DNA of 64,000 nt from Streptomyces griseoruber. GTDB lineage: Bacteria > Actinomycetota > Actinomycetes > Streptomycetales > Streptomycetaceae. Made by a program: the position numbers and the translations under genes. Below the pieces are notes generated by a model. It worked only from the letters and a program-made list of their open reading frames with translations. It was not told where the DNA came from and did not search any database. Every line of letters begins with the position of its first letter. The first letter of the stretch is position 1. Where the stretch lies: positions 124,001 to 188,000 of the forward strand of contig NZ_KQ948774.1 of assembly GCF_001514205.1 (NCBI RefSeq), in the 5' to 3' direction. This document shows, in pieces, positions 63,918 to 64,000 of the stretch.

Positions 63918-64000
63918 GTTTGTCCTTAGGGGAAGCGCAGCTGCGGGGGGTGGAGGGGGAGATGGCGCCCCCGGTGATGCCGAGTGCGTCACCATCCCCA

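Overview
The window is a high-GC actinobacterial chromosome segment, almost certainly from Streptomyces. The evidence is very GC-rich third codon positions, frequent GTG starts, TAGPuPuT-type -10 boxes next to leaderless starts, hairpin terminators without U-tracts, and gene content that includes whiG, nsdA, four tandem type I signal peptidases (sipW/X/Y/Z) and glnK with Tyr51. From memory, the gene order follows the conserved core of S. coelicolor around SCO5560-SCO5650. No rRNA, tRNA, CRISPR array or complete insertion sequence was seen.

Layout. (1) 1-4.8 kb, minus strand: a divergent Hsp90 ATPase translationally coupled to a large TPR protein. (2) 4.9-13.2 kb: recG (split by an in-frame intein), rsmD, coaD, a SepIVA/DivIVA-like coiled-coil protein, DUF177, rpmF, rnc, mutM. 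(3) 13.2-15.9 kb: an HxlR regulator divergent from a WrbA-like flavoprotein, a CAP-domain surface protein, acyP. (4) 16.3-24.4 kb: a 67-residue coiled-coil protein, smc, the glucose permease glcP, an F420-type oxidoreductase, ftsY, then a string of palindromes ending in a 163-bp MITE-like element. (5) 24.7-33.4 kb: a prim-pol-like protein, nsdA, the nitrogen operon amtB-glnK-glnD behind GlnR boxes, ffh. (6) 33.5-39 kb: a second FtsH, a methyltransferase-like gene, an archaeal-type ProRS, and a SprT-like zinc protease with zinc ribbon. (7) 39-49.6 kb: rpsP-khpA-rimM-trmD-rplS, sipWXYZ, NUDIX, DUF2469, yraN, comM-like, dprA. (8) 49.8-57 kb: whiG, TetR, M23 peptidase, rpsB, tsf, pyrH, frr, cdsA. 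(9) 57-64 kb: SRPBCC, a small membrane protein, rlmN, a TPP riboswitch controlling thiB-thiP-thiQ, and an LAETG surface protein.

How the genes work together. Most of the window is information processing and envelope biogenesis: ribosome assembly and maturation, SRP targeting (ffh, ftsY), signal peptide removal, phospholipid precursor synthesis, chromosome organisation and repair (smc, recG, mutM, dprA), nitrogen sensing, thiamine uptake, and developmental control (whiG, nsdA, rnc).

The most striking item is the intein in RecG. It sits between Lys and Thr of the Walker A motif and has the residues expected of a class 3 intein: Ala1, a block B Trp, a block F Cys and a +1 Thr. Its homing endonuclease domain looks inactivated by one Asp-to-Gly change. 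Other items worth attention are the Hsp90-TPR pair, a short Streptomyces-type repeat that has become coding sequence in the SMC hinge, the MITE-like hairpin whose end supplies a stop codon, the archaeal-type ProRS, and an atypical-codon patch at the dprA 3' end.
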